DNA of 30,303 nucleotides from Apostichopus parvimensis (taxonomy: Eukaryota; Echinodermata; Holothuroidea; Aspidochirotida; Stichopodidae): the NCBI GenBank assembly GCA_000934455.1, contig KN883442.1, forward strand, positions 94,945-125,247. The letters run 5' to 3'. This document shows positions 28,480 to 30,303 of the stretch, one piece after another. Position 1 is the first letter of the stretch. The number at the start of each line of letters is the position of its first letter. The notes beneath the pieces are model-generated. The model searched no databases and was not told where the DNA came from. It was given only the letters and a program-made list of their open reading frames with translations. The position numbers and the translations under genes are program-made.

Positions 28480-30303
28480 GATTCATGAGTAAGTTTGAAT
28501 TCGATGGGATGTTTGGCCAGTAAATTTGTAGTTTGGAGCATAGCCAGTATATCTTGCCCCACCCTTTTTTTTACACTTAATGTTTTTTCATTAAAATAAG
28601 GTGTAATAAAAAGACATTAAAACCATGATTTGATATGATTGTTCTTTTTTTCCCGGCTAGTAAGAGAAATGTCACTTCAGTATTGGCTCATGAGGTGTAA
28701 GATTGTCAAATTAAGTTAAAGATGTAAATGGCCTTTTTCATGCTTCATTGACTTTCACACATCAATCAGTGAGATCGAGATCAGTGAGATCAAATTAAGA
28801 ATTATGATTAAGTTTTGCATTGTAATAGCGCAAAGGATTGTCCCCATTTTATTAAACATAATGTTACCAGATATGATATACTGAGGTCATATTACACTCA
28901 CTTCATAAATTTCCGCTAATTTTTACCTGGGGAGTAGGAAGCTTCCAAAAAGTGGGGGGGGGGGCACAACATCAGAGTGGCACTTTCTCATTCCACAACC
29001 ACCACTCGTTATGCTATAAACCGATACACACCGGCTATATAACTTAAACATATATGATGTGTAAGTATGCTATCAATACTATTTATGGTGCACGTGAATA
29101 ATTAAAATAAAATATTATCAAAGGCTTAAGATATCCAATAGACATTTCTTCATCAAAGGGGCACATTTTATTTAGTAAATATGCCCTACTGGCAAATAAA
29201 ATGTGCCTCTTTGATGAAGAACTGTCTATTGGATATCTTAAGCCTTTGTTATTTTGGAAAAAAAGGGGGGCATGTGCGCTCCTACCCCCTGTTTTTACCC
29301 AACATTACTACAAAATAAAAGGATACAGCCGAAAGAAGATATAATTATCAGCGAAACATATTACTTAGTTTTCATTCCAAATGTTGCTTGCATGCTTCTC
29401 TGACTTTAATACAGCCATCTATGCCATGTTTGAAACCCACCAATGGAAGAATAATGTCTCAAGATTATCATAATAGCTCGTTTCAAAGGAGTGCCCCCCC
29501 CCCCCTTTCTGAAAGTAGCGTTGCCACGTACGTAATGAGTTTCCGATGTTACCCACACTCCATAAATTTGGGGAGAATTGAAATAAGACCTAGTTTTGAC
29601 CTAATAAATATGAGGCAATAGTTAACGAGAACGAAAAATTGGGCATAAATGTAAGTTCTTGATTTTTTTCCAGATTAAAATGTCGTTGTCATGCTACTCT
29701 GACTTGCAAACGAGAATATGTGGATAGATTAACTGAAAAAAATAAAATGGTGATTTCGACGTTTTGAGTAAAAAAGTTATTTCAAAATGTCCACGACGTG
29801 TTAGAAATTACGACGTTTTATATCTAAATCTCGAGCTTACTATTCAAAGTTCGACTTCTAATTAACACCAAAGAATCCGATTAGTTTATCTATTCAATGT
29901 CGAAAATTTCCACTTTCAATTCCAAAAAATATGTTTGTATCTGGGTCTGCGCTTGAACTCTGACTGCTAATGTAATCTCGACGTTGCATTTTGATATTTT
30001 GAAATGTTTTAATCTCAAAATGTGGACTTTTCTCTTACAAAATTTCCCACGAATCCGTCAAAATTGTCATTGTTACCGCGCAAGTTAAACTTTCACTTCA
30101 AAATACAGGTGAATAGGGGGGACATTCTCCATCCCGTTCAGACTGTAGGCTATTCCTAATCCATGCACCATTATGTGTACAAACACTGCATGTTACAGGG
30201 CACGTGTTACAGGATTGGGCCCCTTCTCAAATTATTGATGCCCTCCATAGGTTGTGATGCCTTCCAAGGCTCAGAACTTTTCCTGACTTCCTCAGGCTCG
30301 TAT
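28480..30303. other. Intergenic sequence downstream of the collagen gene
   Basis: AT-rich, with G and C homopolymer runs (28954-28965 and 29492-29503) and one large inverted repeat at 29120-29247. The short open frame at 29388-29621 has no recognised features. No gene, RNA or promoter supported. Confidence 0.65.
29120..29247. repeat. Inverted repeat, 54-bp arms with 20-bp loop
   Basis: The left arm 29120-29173 (aaaggcttaagatatccaat...) and right arm 29194-29247 are complementary at 52 of 54 positions, separated by 29174-29193. It could be a small MITE, a hairpin-RNA source or a cruciform-forming repeat. The near-perfect match suggests recent origin or ongoing correction. Confidence 0.9.

Noticed and set aside
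1..30303. CRISPR array or bacterial-type operon
   Set aside because: The tandem repeats lack the regular repeat-spacer structure, and the window is clearly spliced eukaryotic DNA.

Overview
The window is animal nuclear DNA. It holds the 3' part of one long, intron-rich gene on the + strand that encodes a type IV (basement-membrane) collagen alpha chain. I can place 22 coding exons between 89 and 26453, one of them cut by an assembly gap. Together they give about 1,255 residues: a Gly-X-Y triple-helical region with the frequent interruptions typical of type IV collagen, then a complete C-terminal NC1 domain with its 12 cysteines and the stop codon TAA at 26451-26453. The signal peptide, 7S region and first part of the helix lie upstream of the window. 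The NC1 sequence ([17 protein letters not shown]-x-x-x-x-C-N-Y-Y) is of the alpha1/3/5 class rather than the alpha2/4/6 class. No other protein-coding gene is supported.

The organism is probably a marine invertebrate deuterostome, and an echinoderm is my best guess. The grounds are the AT-rich introns, the alpha1-like NC1, a foldback transposon built like the sea-urchin TU elements, and abundant divergent intronic repeats. This is inference; the species cannot be fixed from the sequence alone.

Layout: 1-2883, exons 1-4 with introns holding a short tandem repeat and a repeat element carrying AGGTCA direct repeats. 2884-5671, a large intron with a second copy of that element and a LINE-like tail. 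5672-9929, exons 5-9; the introns hold a tRNA-derived SINE whose tail abuts a splice acceptor, a tandem triplication that includes a splice acceptor, a second tRNA-like SINE, and a retroposed RNA with a U2 snRNA head and target-site duplications. 10025-10897, an 873-base run of N. 10898-16378, exons 10-14 with long intronic tandem repeats, a minus-strand SINE and a foldback element. 16379-22504, exons 15-17 and introns full of repeats, including a 52-bp minisatellite. 22505-24636, exons 18-20, the end of the helix and the start of NC1. 25266-26453, exons 21-22, the rest of NC1. 26454 to about 28070-28480, 3' UTR with a small tandem repeat and several poly(A) signals. The rest is intergenic and contains a nearly perfect 54-bp-arm inverted repeat.

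All introns are GT-AG. Fourteen of the 21 junctions clearly split a glycine codon after its first base (phase 1), six are phase 0, and one is hidden in the gap; this pattern is known for type IV collagen genes. The unusual content is in the introns, where mobile and tandem repeats sit close to, or include, splice sites.
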